A stretch of 64,000 bases of DNA from Anaeramoeba flamelloides. Its lineage: Eukaryota > Metamonada > Anaeramoebidae. The stretch's first letter is position 1. Each line of letters starts with the position of its first letter. The notes below the pieces were generated by a model that saw nothing but the letters and a program-made list of their open reading frames with translations, ran no database searches and had not been told where the DNA came from. The stretch is from contig JANTQA010000070.1 in NCBI GenBank assembly GCA_027625915.1, positions 3,787,001 through 3,851,000 on the forward strand, read 5' to 3'. Positions 11,642 through 23,190 of the stretch are shown one piece after another. A program made the translations under genes and the position numbers.

Positions 11642-12346
11642 TAAACTCTTTTTCAAATAAAAGGGCACAGAAATTTTTAAGAATTATTCATAATTGAATC
11701 AAATTAATTAGAGTATAATTCTAAAATCGAAGAAACTCTTTAAAATATAAAAAAACATCCAACCGAAGATTTAAAACTCATTAAAAACAAAACAATAAAA
11801 ATTAAAATTCAATATTTTAAAAATTGGTGTGGACTTTTATTTGAAATGAGAAATCCCATTTTATAAATTGTAAAGAAAAAACATTATAAAATCAACAAAA
11901 ACCTTTGAACAAGATGAATTGAGAAAAAGATCTCGACATTTTATTGATAAATTCTTTACACGTAAAACTTTTGTTCTTTAAAGTCTCATTTTCAATATAA
12001 AAGCCGCAAAATATCTGGTTATTTTGTTGGAATTGTTTTTTTATTGATTTTCTTGTTTCAAACATCAATCCAATAACCTTCTTTCTTAATTCCTATATCT
12101 AGCTCATTCGAAATCAAACTTAAACTGTTTCCATTTTTATACTGGTAGATTATTTACAAAGTATATTCCTTCTTATCTTGTTTTTTTTCATTTTCCAACT
12201 GTTCAATATCCAATAAATAAAAAAAACAAAAAATGAAAAAATGAATAATTCAAATGAAAATCACCAATAAGTAATTATCTTATTAACAATCAAATTTAAT
12301 AGTATTGATGATTTGAGAGGTGTGCCCTTTTATTTGAAAAAGAGTA
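11642..12346 (-). mobile_element. TIR element family A, copy 2 (inverted)
   Basis: About 705 bp with ends CTCTTTTTCAAATAAAAGGG on both sides (the right one as complement), each preceded by TA. It is inverted relative to 764-1475, with colinear interior similarity. The last TA (12345-12346) directly abuts the first TA of the next element. Confidence 0.75.
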
Positions 12347-12857
12347 TAGTATTGAAAAAAATGGCTTATATAAAAATAATCCCTGACAGGATTTTTAATT
12401 GTGAATCTTAGGAAAATTGTTGTGGAATTGCTATTATTTTAAAATCAAATCCTATTTATAAATAACCAAATTTTTTATGAACCAAGTAATAAACCTACCT
12501 AAAGTTCATTAAAGTAAAGTATCTATAGAATACTAATTTAATTGTTTGGTAACCTCTAAGTAGATCTACTTTTTTTGAAAAACAACCTAGTTTTATAGAT
12601 ACTTGCTCGAAATTTGGAAAATGATAATTTTTTATTCTTATTTTTGGTTGATTAAATATGTTTTGAACACGTGTAATTTAATTAATCATCATTCTAATAA
12701 GTGGGCAAGTTATAATTTCAAAAAGTTTGATTCTTCAAAAAGGATTTGATGTTAAATAAAAGAAATTATTAAGTAATTACATAGCAATTTCACGAATACT
12801 AACAATTAAAAATCTTATCAGGGATTATTTTCAAGTCAGGCATTTTTTTCAATACTA
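12347..12857 (+). mobile_element. TIR element family B, copy 1
   Basis: About 511 bp with ends TAGTATTGAAAAAAATGGC and the complement TAGTATTGAAAAAAATGCC. Inner TIR parts include TTTTTAATTGTGAATC and its partner. A second, inverted copy is at 16865-17362, sharing the internal block CCAAGTAATAAACCTACCTA. The TA boundaries indicate a Tc1/mariner-type target. No coding frame. Confidence 0.75.
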
Positions 12858-12868
12858 TAATGTAAATA

Positions 12869-13412
12869 TAAACTTTTTTTCTGTCAAATGGACCCAAATT
12901 TTTTTCCAAATATCAATTATTTTTTAGAATTGGATTTTGAAGAACAAATAAGAAATAAGTAGAATAATACCAATCAAAAAATTGTTGATAATTGTATAAA
13001 GTAAATCTAATAAATCTAATAGATTTTCTTAATAATTGAAAAACTAAAATACCTAGTGAAACACTGAGAAAAATGAGAATATAGATTTTGATCTCTAATT
13101 GAAGATCAAATAAAATTCCAATAGAAATCAATATGATTTTTCTACAACCCCATTCACTGTTTCAATAACATTAGAATAACACATTTTTACCAAGTGGCTA
13201 TTGATCTTGCAATAAAAAAAAAAATTGCAAAATGAATTAGGTATCAATACAAATTACATAAAAAAAGAAAAAAATATGATCGCAAAAATGTGAAAAAATG
13301 ATTTCAATTTTGAAATTTAAAATAAATTTTTTTCTTCTAATATCGATTCAACCCCTTTATACGAATACAATTCACACATTACAGCTGGACCCTTTGACTG
13401 GAAAATTGTTTA
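12869..13412 (-). mobile_element. TIR element family C, copy 1
   Basis: About 544 bp. The ends contain CTGTCAAATGGACCC on the left and the complement CCAGTCAAAGGGTCC on the right, and TA lies about 10 bases outside each. Related copies cluster at 26790-27970, and a fragment is near 32880-33080. A short frame at 12913-13131 (minus) is repeat-derived and not conserved end to end. Confidence 0.65.
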
Positions 13413-13529
13413 ATTTTTATTATCAAAAAGGAAGCAATATTCATCAATTTTCCAAACGTAAAAAATATCATATAAAATCGTGATCAGAAAAAACTTTGAT
13501 ATCTTGTATTAAAGTAATGCCATATGAAC

Positions 13530-13830
13530 AAACAAATTGGATTATTATGTACGATCGATTTATGATCAATAGTCATTTTGAATATTTAAATAGTTCAGTA
13601 TTGTAATTAAGTTGAATAAATATTTTTTAAAATAAATTTGCTCCACTTTTCAGGATATAGCTTATAACTCTGATGAGTGCTTTAAAGTTATCCTGTCAGA
13701 TAAACAAAACAAATTGGATACACTTAAACATCAATAAATGATGAATAACAATTTTGGATATTTAAACCGTTATATTAGAATTTAATCGAATAATATGTTT
13801 TAGAATATTTTTAGCTTCCCTTCAAAGAAA
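13530..13830 (+). repeat. Imperfect tandem duplication
   Basis: Two diverged units of about 120-190 bp, at about 13530-13650 and 13710-13830. Each begins ACAAATTGGAT and contains TTTTG.ATATTTAAA and the GAATAATAT/GAATAAATAT motif. Function unknown; it lies inside the predicted giant intron. Confidence 0.4.
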
Positions 13831-14516
13831 TTGCAAAAATAAAGAAATATCAAATTAAATAATATTTTAATTTAACAAATTTGAATCTGGTTCTGGAATT
13901 ATTAAAAAAACAATAAAACTTTCTAAATTTTTCCTTTCATGTTTCTTCTAAAAAATAAAATTTATCTTTTTAGATCAATTAAAATAGTTAATTCACATTT
14001 TTTTTGAAACTCCAATTCAAAATTTTTAACAAACCAAAATTCAATTTTTGAAAAAAAAACTTCTAAATCAATTCTCAAAGAAATGCCAAATTAGAACTCA
14101 TTCAATAATTGAAATGTTAACAATTTTTTATAAATTACAATACTCACAAAACAAAAAGCAATCAATTATCAATACAAATAAATCAAGGCTGTGTTAAGAA
14201 TTTTGGAGAGAGCAAAATAAAAAAATATATTGAATTTATTGTTAAGGGTTAGACGAAACCTCATCTAATCTGTTAAAGAGGTAATTTTGAAGTGACTAAA
14301 TTTGAGACATTCTAATTCAAAGAATATCTAAATAGATACAGTCATCAGAAGTATTTGAATCTTAATTTAGTTTTCTAAAACAAGAAAGAGTAAAAAATGA
14401 AGAATTGGTGTAAAAATGACAGAAAAAAAAGAATGAAGAGTGGAAAAAATAAATAGGTTTAAAATAATTGTTGTGAGATACCTGGAATTTTCTGGTTTAA
14501 GTGGATTTGTTGATAG

Positions 14517-15180
14517 GTTTTATTTTGTATTGAGCTCCTTTTTCCTAATTGCACATTGAGGCATGTTGGTTAGAATATATTCTATGGTAATGTCATAGAT
14601 TTCTTTTATGTTCATTTTCCTCAATAATTCATCTGTGTTTTTTTTTTGAAGTAATGGTGTTAAAGTCAAAAATTTTGATTTTTCTGATTTGTTTTTTCCA
14701 GTGTTTCCTGGTTCTCTCATATTTTTCACAGTCCCAAATAAAGTGGTCTATGTCATCAATTTTTTTGTTACTGCACGGGCATAATTTAGAATTTACTCCC
14801 TTTTCCCATATATATGTGTATATATTCAACCCATTACAAAATGATTTGAGTTTGAATAATGTAGTTGATGATTACCAGTTTAAGTAGGGCTGTTTTTCTT
14901 TGAAGTTTTCTGGAAACTTACTAATCTTTAGGTATTTCTTTAGTTTCCAGTTTTCGTCCCCTTTCGATGAATTGACTTTGTCTTGTATTGATTTTATGTG
15001 GACTTGTTGAAGTTTTTTCTTTATTTCTATTTTCCCCATGTTTTCCCAATCAATACCTTCAATTTCATCCAGTGTTAGATCTTCAGCTAGGAAAAAAAAT
15101 ACATTGGTAAATTTGTAAAAATTATTTAGGAATATTGTTCGATCAAATGGTTAGATATCATCATCAACTAATTTTATTTG
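14517..15180 (-). pseudogene. Non-LTR retrotransposon ORF2 C-terminal relic
   Basis: The minus-strand frame can be followed for about 220 codons across at least two stops (TAA near 15147-15149 and near 14882) and one frameshift in the A-run at about 14640-14648. It reads KLVDDDI, FLAEDLTLDEIEGIDWEN, HIKSIQDKVNSS and SFCNGLNIYTYIWEKG, then the zinc-finger-like tail CPCSNKK..DHFIWDCEKYE. The C-x-C..H..C cluster followed by a Trp-rich basic segment is the usual C-terminus downstream of the reverse transcriptase in LINE-type ORF2 proteins. The polymerase domain itself is missing, so this is a broken internal/3' fragment. Family placement rests on that motif only. Confidence 0.6.
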
Positions 15181-15524
15181 AGTTCTTCTATTTTGAACAA
15201 CTCAATTTTAACCTAATATCAATTGTTTCAAAAAAATATTGATCAAACGAAAAAAGTTATGTAATTCAAAAAATGAAATGAAAACAAAAAACTAAAAAGA
15301 TTAAAAAATGATTTTCATATTTGACAAAAAATCAAAATTTTTTTCCAATTTAAATGAAATTGTATTATTATAATTCTTTGAACTGTTTTAACTGTGTGTA
15401 AAATTTTGAATTTTAGTTTATTTTTTAAATTTTTTTTTTTTAAATTTAAAATCAGAACATTAATGCTTTTTCACTTTTAATTGATAAAATTTATTTTAAA
15501 AACGGTCTGTGAAAAATATTTTAG

Positions 15525-16488
15525 TTCAGAAATTGATGAAAGTGAATTAGGAAAAATTTTTCAAATTAATGACACGCTTGGTAAAGGAACATTTGGAATT
15601 GTTTATTTGGCGACTCATATTGAAACAGAAAAGCAAGTTGCCTTAAAGGTTATTAATAAAAAAAAAGTTGCACAACTCGACGAAACACAAGATTTAAAGC
15701 AAGAAGTTGATATTTTGACTTCCTTAAGTCATCCTTATGTGATCAATATTTATGAGGTATATGAAACAGAAACATATTTAATTATTTGCCTCGAAGTAAT
15801 TGAAGGCGGCAGTTTAGCAGAGTTATTGGAACAAAATGTAAAAATAGATGAGAAAACAGCAAAAACAATTTTTTTCCAAATTGCCACAGCTGTGAGTTAC
15901 CTACACGGTGCGGGTATTGTTCATAGGGATTTAAAGCCCGAAAATATATTGCTAAAAGATCAAACAAACCCAATACATATAAAAATCACTGATTTTGGTC
16001 TTTCAAGAATGCTCCATTCTCAAATCATGCTAAGAACATTATGTGGCACGCCGCTGTATTTGGCACCGGAGGTGATGTCGTCGGGGATTTTTGGATATTC
16101 AGAACAGGTGGATATGTGGTCGTTAGGTGTCATCCTTTATCAGCTATTAAGCGGGAATTTACCAATACACATTAATACCGATTTGATCACCATATTCGAA
16201 CAAATTAATAACTTTTCAGTCCACTTTGATAAAAGCTGGATCGGGGTATCAGAAGAAGCAAAGGACTTAGTTATACGGCTCCTAGAAAAGGATCCCAAAA
16301 AAAGATTAACTGCAAAACAGGCCTTAGAGCATTGTTGGATTTCAAAATGCAGTTTCTTAAACAAAGATTTCCAATTTAACACTTTAACTAAACAATTAAC
16401 AATAGGTTCCAACAATCAAACACAAAACCAATGGTCTTTAGAAGACAATTACAATCAAAATGATTTGGTAAAAAAGGAATTTTGGTGA
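15525..16488 (+). CDS. CHK2/Rad53-type Ser/Thr protein kinase, catalytic exon
   Basis: This encodes about 320 residues of a complete protein kinase domain. It has the glycine loop GKGTFGIV, VALKV lysine, QEVDIL glutamate, HRDLKPEN catalytic loop, DFG, activation loop LRTLCGTPLYLAPEV, DMWSLGVILY and the subdomain XI arginine in KKRLTAKQALEHCW. All catalytic residues are present, so it should be active. The activation loop is very close to the RTLCGTP.YLAPEV signature of CHK2 and its Cds1/Rad53 relatives, which phosphorylate cell-cycle and repair factors after DNA damage. The upstream frame closes at TAA 15478-15480 and no ATG precedes the kinase core, so the start must come from an upstream exon, best the FHA exon at 10327. 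A short Gln/Asn-rich tail ends at TGA. A CAMK-type kinase of another subfamily is the alternative. Confidence 0.92.
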
Positions 16489-16864
16489 TATTTTTTTTTT
16501 ATTTTATTTTTTTTTTTTTTATAAAATTATTATTAATTGAAATAATTGTTTTATTTAATGTTTATTATTATGAATATAAATTCATATTTCTTTTTTAAAA
16601 AATAAATTAGTAATTTTGAATTTATTATTATTATTACTTATTTTTTTCCAACTTTTTTTCTATCAATTAAAAACCGGAGCATTAGATCCAACCAAAATTT
16701 CAGTTTCTTCACTTTTCCAAATTTGAGATTTAATTCTAAACTTTTAGTAAAAGTAATTTTTTTGTTACTATCATTTCCTATTCATGTGAAATTGGATTTA
16801 AGAGTACCGAAATAGATATTATTTCAGTTTGAGGAATTTCGGTTTTCAGTTTATCTGTAATTTA

Positions 16865-17362
16865 TAGTATTGAAAAAAATACTTGGACATGAAAAAAATC
16901 CAGGAAAAGATGTTTAATTGTGAATATTATGAAAATTGTTCAGTATTTTCCTCTATTTAAAATGAAATCATTTTTTTTTATGGAATCTAAACTTTTAAAA
17001 CTATCACTCACACTCATATAAGAATGATGATTAATGAAATTCCCCTTGTTCATAACAGTATTCAATCAATCAAAAAAAATAAATAAAAATTCTCCTTTTC
17101 CAAACTCCTAGCCAAACTTCTCTAAAATTCAATTATTTTTCAAAATAAAGTAGATCTATTTATATTATCAAACAATTACTTTGGTATTCTAGAGACGCCC
17201 TACTTTAATAAACTCTAGGTAGGTTTATTACTTGGTCCATAAAAAATTTGGTAATTTATATAAAGGATTTGATTGAAAATACACATTACAATTTTCATAA
17301 TATTTACAATTAAAAATCTTTTCCTGGATTTTTTTCCATACCAAGTATTTTTTTCACTACTA
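16865..17362 (-). mobile_element. TIR element family B, copy 2 (inverted)
   Basis: About 498 bp between the kinase gene and the RasGAP-like gene. The ends are TAGTATTGAAAAAAATACTTGG-like on the left and the complement of TAGTAGTGAAAAAAATAC on the right, with TA boundaries. The interior matches 12347-12857 in reverse, for example GGTAGGTTTATTACTTGG. Confidence 0.72.
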
Positions 17363-17860
17363 AACAGCAAAAAGTAAATTAAAAAATAATTGAATAATTT
17401 TCTTTTTCCCAACCTTTCTTACAATCAAACCCAATTTGAATATTTTTTTCTGGTTTGTCAATTTTTTACGAACTGATTTCTCTTAAAAAGTTAAAAAAAC
17501 AAGACGTATCTTAAAAAAAAGATATTATCTTCAAAAAAACCTACAGACTTTTAGTCTTATTAAACAATTCACAAATATTTCTTCAGTCATAGTTATAGAA
17601 GGGTTAACTCTGTTTTGGAAAAAATTTATTTCATTTTTTGTACATTTGATATTTAAAACGTTTTTCCAAATTAGGTTCTTTTCTAAATTTTAAATGGAGC
17701 TTGTAAGATTAAAATTTATTAAAAAAATACTCTCTGATAAACATTTTCGCTCTCTAATATTTTGTTCTTCTTTATTTTTTATTAATTTAATTTTTTTTGT
17801 TCTTTCAAAAAGAAACATGATCATCAAACAACACAAGAAGAAGAAAAAACAAAAAACAAA

Positions 17861-19908
17861 ATGATCCTAAATTCAAAAAAAATTGAATTGCTCTTAAATG
17901 AATGTGAAGAAACACTTGTATTTTACCGATCAAAAAAAAAGGAAGAAAACACAAGATCTCTTGCAAACGGAAAAAAGCAAAAAAAAAATAATCTTCCAAA
18001 TGAAAAAATCGAAATCCACACCTCGGCTAATATTAATATTCTTCAGTTACCAAGCGAATTACAGCACCACGATCTTAATATTTCACCTGATCCTAAAACG
18101 AATAGGAGTCTTAGTGATCATCCTAATACTGATAAGAATAAAAATACGGATCAGAAAAACGATCATTATCAGAATAAAAACAAACTAAAAACAAATGAAG
18201 GAAAAACGGATATTGAAGAAATGGAAGAATTTCTTAAGGCAACAAAAGGTAATTTAAATAATGAAATTAAAATCCTTAACGAAGGCTCGTTTTTTAATGA
18301 CTTTAATTTATTTGAATCGATTTCAAATTTATCGCCTTTATTAAATAACCATTTAAAACAATTTTCAATAAAAAATGTTAATAATCCACAATTCCTTTTA
18401 AATAGTATTAATTCAATAAATAATAACAAGAGAAACCAACAACAAACAAAACAAAAGAACCCAATTATCAAAAAATTAATCAAAAAATTGAATAAAAAAA
18501 AATTAAAAGTCTTAGAATTGGAATTAAAAAATTATGAAAACAAAAAAATAAAATTAATAAACAAAAAAAAGAAAAATAATGAAAATAATTATATTTTAAA
18601 AATAAAAGAAAAAAGTGAAAAAGTAAAAAGAGTAAAAGAAAAACAAAAAGAAAGAGAAAGAGAAAGAGAAAGAGAAAGAGAAAGAGAAAGAGAAAGGGAA
18701 AGGGAGGAATAAAAAAAACAAATATATTCCAAATTCGTTGGAGGGTGTTGGGAAACGTTAACAAATTTCCAAACATTTGATTCATTAATTTTCCAAATAA
18801 TTAAACAATTCAATTTGAAAGAAAAGAAAAAATATAATTCAAATTCGCAATTAAAAAATGATATTGAAAAAATTCTTTTATCTTGTGATCACAAAAAACA
18901 TAATAATGAAAGCAAGTATTGTATATTTTATTTTGAAAAGCAAATTCAAAAAATGATTCTTGATAATTTTAATAAATATGATTTAAATTTTTTAGAATTA
19001 TTCAAAAAAATAGATTTTATTATTGAAAATGAATTAAATATTAAGAAAAATAATAAAATAGTTGCTTGTAAAAAGAAAATTATTGATCTGTTAAGAAAAA
19101 AATTAAAATTTAAAAATTTAGTAATTATAAAATCAAATATTTTTGAAACAATGAATTTATTATTCCATTTATATATTTATTCGAGAATTTATTTTAATAG
19201 TTTGGCTGAAAAGACTTCAAAAATTATAATGAAGAAATATTTAAAAACTTTTAATCAAATCCAAAGTAATAAAAAAATTTTTCAAAGCAAGAAAAAAAAG
19301 AGAAAGAAAAAGAAAAATGTCAGAAAGAAAAAAATAAGAAATTCCCATTCAAATAATATGATAGAGATCAAATCAAAAAGAAATATTGATGGAGATAGCT
19401 TTGATGATGATTTCAAACATAAATCATTAAAAAGATCCTCGTCCACGGTAACTGAATCTGGTAAATTTAATTCAAAAGAAATTCAAACGTCTTCAAGTTT
19501 TTCTGGTAAAATTGATAATAAAGAATTCTTACCAACAGCGTCTACATCTGCAATTCCAAGAAACAAAAGAAAGAAAGGGGGAAAGAAAAAGAAAAAGAAA
19601 AAGAAAGGGGAAAAGAAAAAAACAATAAAGTCATCATCTTCTTCTTCAAATCTGATTTCATCATCTTCATTAAATGCAATTTTAACGTCAATACAAGCAA
19701 TAGAAGTGTCGGGAATTGATGAATTAATAATAAAAATGAGTAATAAATTAATCAGTAATTTTAATGATTTTTTTTATTCATTTCCAAATTATAAACAAAT
19801 AAAAATGTTTTTAGATATATTATTATCAAAATTTGAAACTTTAGAAAAACCAAATCCCAATAACTGTAACAATGGCATGTATGATAACTATAATGGCAAC
19901 TATGATGA

Positions 19909-19941
<33 letters not shown>

Positions 19942-21184
19942 GAATAGCAATAGGAATAATAACAATAAAAAATTTACAAATAAAATATTATTACAAATCA
20001 AAAAAACATCAATTGGACAATTTTTAAGAATTTTTTTCTCACAATTTTTATCTCAAAAGACTTTAGAAGAAATTAATGAAATATTATCTAATTCTACAAA
20101 AAACAATTTGATAATAAAAAAAATATTTTATGAATTCAAACAAGAAAAAAAGAAAAGTTTATATAATAAAGATCTAAATTATTTAATATTAGTTATTTAC
20201 TTTTTATTAACAAAAAATGACATCTACAATATGAAAACACCAAATTTAATTGAAGAGTTATCTAAAGAATTACTGGGAATTTCTTTAAATCTTGGCATCT
20301 GTGAATTAATTATGAACATTTTAATCTCTATTTCGATCGAGTTATTTTATTTGGATAATTTATTTTTTAAAAAATTTGATCTATTATATTATTTTATTTT
20401 AAATTTTCTTATAAAGTATTCAAAAAAATATATTTTTGAAGTAATATCCCCAATAATTTTTGAAATTTGTAAAATTAAAACCAAGATTAATAATAATAAT
20501 CAGAATGATAATTTAATATTAGTAAATTATTTTACAAAATTTTTGAAATTGATAATTTATTCCGAAAAGCAATTACCCAATGCTTATACACATATAATCA
20601 ATTATATTAATAACAAATTAATTACTAGATTTCCCTATAAACATTTATACAATATTAATACATTAATATTTCCAAAATATATTTCATTATTAATTGAAAA
20701 TCCAGTAAAATATCAAATAATTACTACACTTAAACTTGATAAAAAAAAAAAATTAAATTTAAGAAAATTTTCAAATTTTTTCCAAGTAATATTATTAAAT
20801 CCAAAAAGTGATAATTTAAATGAGCAATTTGATTCACTTTTTAATGGCAATTATAAAAATAAAAAACATATTAAGAATAATAATAAAAATCAGAATAAGA
20901 AGAAGAAAAAATTAAATAAGAGGAAGGAGAATAACAAGAATAGGGATCACGATTATAAAAAATTAAATAAAAATGAAATTAATGATTTTTTTAAAATTGA
21001 AATAAATAATTTGTTACCCGTTTATAATAAATTTGTCAAATCCTTTTTGAAAATGGAAAAAAAAACTTTATCTTTTAATTACAAGCCTTCAAATTATTTA
21101 TTGGATCAGAAATTAATAAATGAAAACAATATTAATCATTTTATCGAACACTTATTACCACATATGAATAATATTCTTCAATAA
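17861..21184 (+). CDS. Large Lys/Asn-rich protein with possible degenerate RasGAP domain, interrupted by one TAA
   Basis: One frame runs from ATG 17861 to TAA 21182-21184 (1,107 codons) with a single internal TAA at 18710-18712. The 34 codons after it read as normal protein (FVGGCWETLTNFQTFDSLIF) and join the long second part. The N-terminus is polar and ends in a Lys-rich and Arg-Glu repeat coiled-coil segment. Then come an all-helical stretch, a basic nuclear-signal-like region (19560-19630), Ser and Asn tracts, and a helical C-terminal block. From about 20240 the pattern ELLGISLNLGICELIMNIL, FFKKF, NYINNKLITRFP, LLIENP and KLNLRKFSNFFQVIL follows the layout of RasGAP domains, but the arginine finger and FLRF motif are not conserved. 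If this is a RasGAP, it is probably catalytically dead. The TAA may be a nonsense mutation, an unrecognised intron or readthrough. Functional assignment is tentative. Confidence 0.6.
18650..18706 (+). repeat. AGAAAG hexamer microsatellite
   Basis: A tandem purine hexamer within the RasGAP-like gene, translated as an Arg-Glu repeat. It ends four bases before the in-frame TAA at 18710. Slippage here could affect the frame, although both sides are in the same frame in this sequence. Confidence 0.8.
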
Positions 21185-22748
21185 ATCGTTGATTCCAAAA
21201 ATAACCATTTTTTTAACGGCAAACTGAAAAATATTTTTCTTGATTTTGAAAAAAGAATTTATTATAATAGATTATTAAATAACAAATTGAAAACAATTAA
21301 TAACAATTTCAAAAAATAATTAATATCAATTTAAATAAATAATTAATAACAATTTAAAAAAATAATTAATGAGGCGTGTTGTTTTACTTTGATATTATTC
21401 CAAAAGTTGATCTATAAAATAATTGTAAAATTTATTAATTTAATTGAATATATCCTTTTTATTTGTTTTTTAATTGTTCCTTTTTATTTTTTTATTTTGT
21501 TTTTTCTTTTTAAAAATTTGTTTATCTTGATTTCAAATTTTTTTTTTAATACAATTCCTTGATTATATTTACTTTAAAATTAAAGCATATGCATCTGGTT
21601 CTCATATAGATGTGTGTGTATTTTATCACATTGATCTAATTTTTTTTTTTTTTTCAAAATTTTATTTTCATGTAAACAAAAACATAAAGTCAACTAAAAT
21701 ATCTTCAAATTTATTCTTGATTCTTTATTTGAGTTAAAAAAAAAATATTCATATCCTGAGTTAAGTGGCTTGTAGCCAAAAAAAAATAAAAAATTCCTAA
21801 ATTTAATAGTAAAATTCCAAAAAAAAAATTTACATCATATTGAAATTGAAAAATAAATGAAAAATCTGATTTTTCTTTTTTTTTTTTCTTTTTATTTTTT
21901 TTTTATTGGTCGAAGGGAGTGATCAAGGATCCTCTTACAGCTCTGATTACTAATGGTGAGTTAGTAATTTAGATGTTAAAGAAAAAAAAATATTTTGGAA
22001 TCGAGCAAAAATCTAATTTTTCAAAAGCTTGGTTTACTTTTTAAAGTTATTTTCAGAAATGAATAATTATTTTGGAAAATTTTGATCTATTTATCTGCTT
22101 TTTTGAACAGTTCAAAATTCAGAAGGATTTTTTATTTGTTTCAACAAATTTTTATTCAGAAAAGAAAAAAGAAATATAATTGTTTTTGAAGGAAATGTCC
22201 AAAAATACACTTTAAAAATAAAAACATAAAGTTTTTATAATAATTCACTTTAAAAAAATATTTCATAAAGATTACAAAAATTATTTTGAACCTGAAAAAA
22301 TTTAATTTCTCTATTACAGTAACACAATTGGAATCAATTTTTATACAATTTATTGAAAAAAAAAAAAAATCAAACAATCAAATTAAAAATATTCTCAAAA
22401 TATTTTTTTAAAATAAGAAAAATTCAACTCATTATCTAAAGAAATACTTTTTAATTTGATTATTTATATCCAATGATTAATAACCTGATTTTATATTTTT
22501 CCAGGAGGTTATTGACAGAAAAAGATGAAATTTATCAATATACTTTCCAATTCTTTCTCATATTTGTTTTTAATAATTTCAAAATAAATCAAACCAATTC
22601 AAATTAATAATTCTAAACATCAAAAAATAATAAATTTTATCAAATAACTGATTTTAAATTAAATTGTACCATGTTTATACTCTTAATATTTTTAAAAAGA
22701 ATATTACCTAGTCTTTTAAATTTCTTGAAATTTAATAAATATTTTGGA
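21185..22748. other. Gene-free AT-rich stretch
   Basis: 3' flank of the RasGAP-like gene, with three near-copies of AACAATTTAAAAAATAATTAAT at 21290-21370. A short, less AT-rich patch at 21908-21980 reads open on both strands but too briefly to call. Nothing else supported. Confidence 0.45.
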
Positions 22749-23190
22749 TATAGTGATCAAAATAATGCTTGCATAACTACTATCATCGGTGTTTCAAAAT
22801 AAAATCCATTCCTTTTTTTTTCTTTTTGTTCAAATATAAAATCTAATTCACACCCAATTGTATACCTAAGTTTAAATCCAGTTTGAAAGAAAACTTCTGG
22901 ATTTGTTTCTGAGAAAATTTTAAATTAAGAAGGTAATTTGTTGATAATTTTCCATAATATTCTAAATTTTTTTGAATTTTTTTGTTTTTTTTTTCACTAA
23001 AAACCCTCAAATTATCTAAATTTTTTGAAATAACTTTTCAAATTTGATCCTTTATTTTTAGAATTTCATTTTGAAATAAAAGAACTTTAAGAAACCTCAA
23101 CCATATTTATTTAGGGTTTATTATTGGGTTCTTTGATTCTTTAATGGATTGGTCTTCTATAAAAAAAAACACGCTTTATGTTTTGAAACA
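22749..23190 (+). mobile_element. TIR element family D, copy 3, right end missing
   Basis: The left end TATAGTGATCAAAATAATGC and about 440 bp of interior match the family D elements (TATACCTAAGT block, ACACGCTTTATG.TTTTGAAAC near the right). The expected right terminal TCAAAATAA complement is not present, so the copy is truncated or degraded. Confidence 0.65.

Larger units (their letters stand above)
10761..15524 (+). other. Predicted 4.76-kb transposon-filled intron of the FHA-kinase gene
   Basis: The donor GTAAAAATATC is at 10761 and the acceptor ATATTTTAG ends at 15524. Phase is preserved (two bases before, one after). The kinase frame has a TAA at 15478-15480 and no ATG before its glycine loop, so it needs an upstream exon. 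Elements A2, B1 and C1, a tandem repeat and a LINE relic lie inside. The other introns placed in this window are 170 and 211 bp. Confidence 0.6.

Noticed and set aside
12913-13131. 72-codon hydrophobic frame on the minus strand (also 26918-27115 and 27812-28021)
   Set aside because: All are pieces of family C repeats; reading frame is not preserved between copies.
18480-18813. Leu/Phe-rich minus-strand frames
   Set aside because: Antisense of the Arg-Glu/Lys-rich coiled-coil segment; a composition artefact.
21908-21980. Less AT-rich patch with a GTGAGT donor-like motif (plus) and ACTAAC branch-point-like motif (minus)
   Set aside because: Reads open on both strands for under 25 codons, with no homology I recognise; could not decide on exon, snoRNA or chance.
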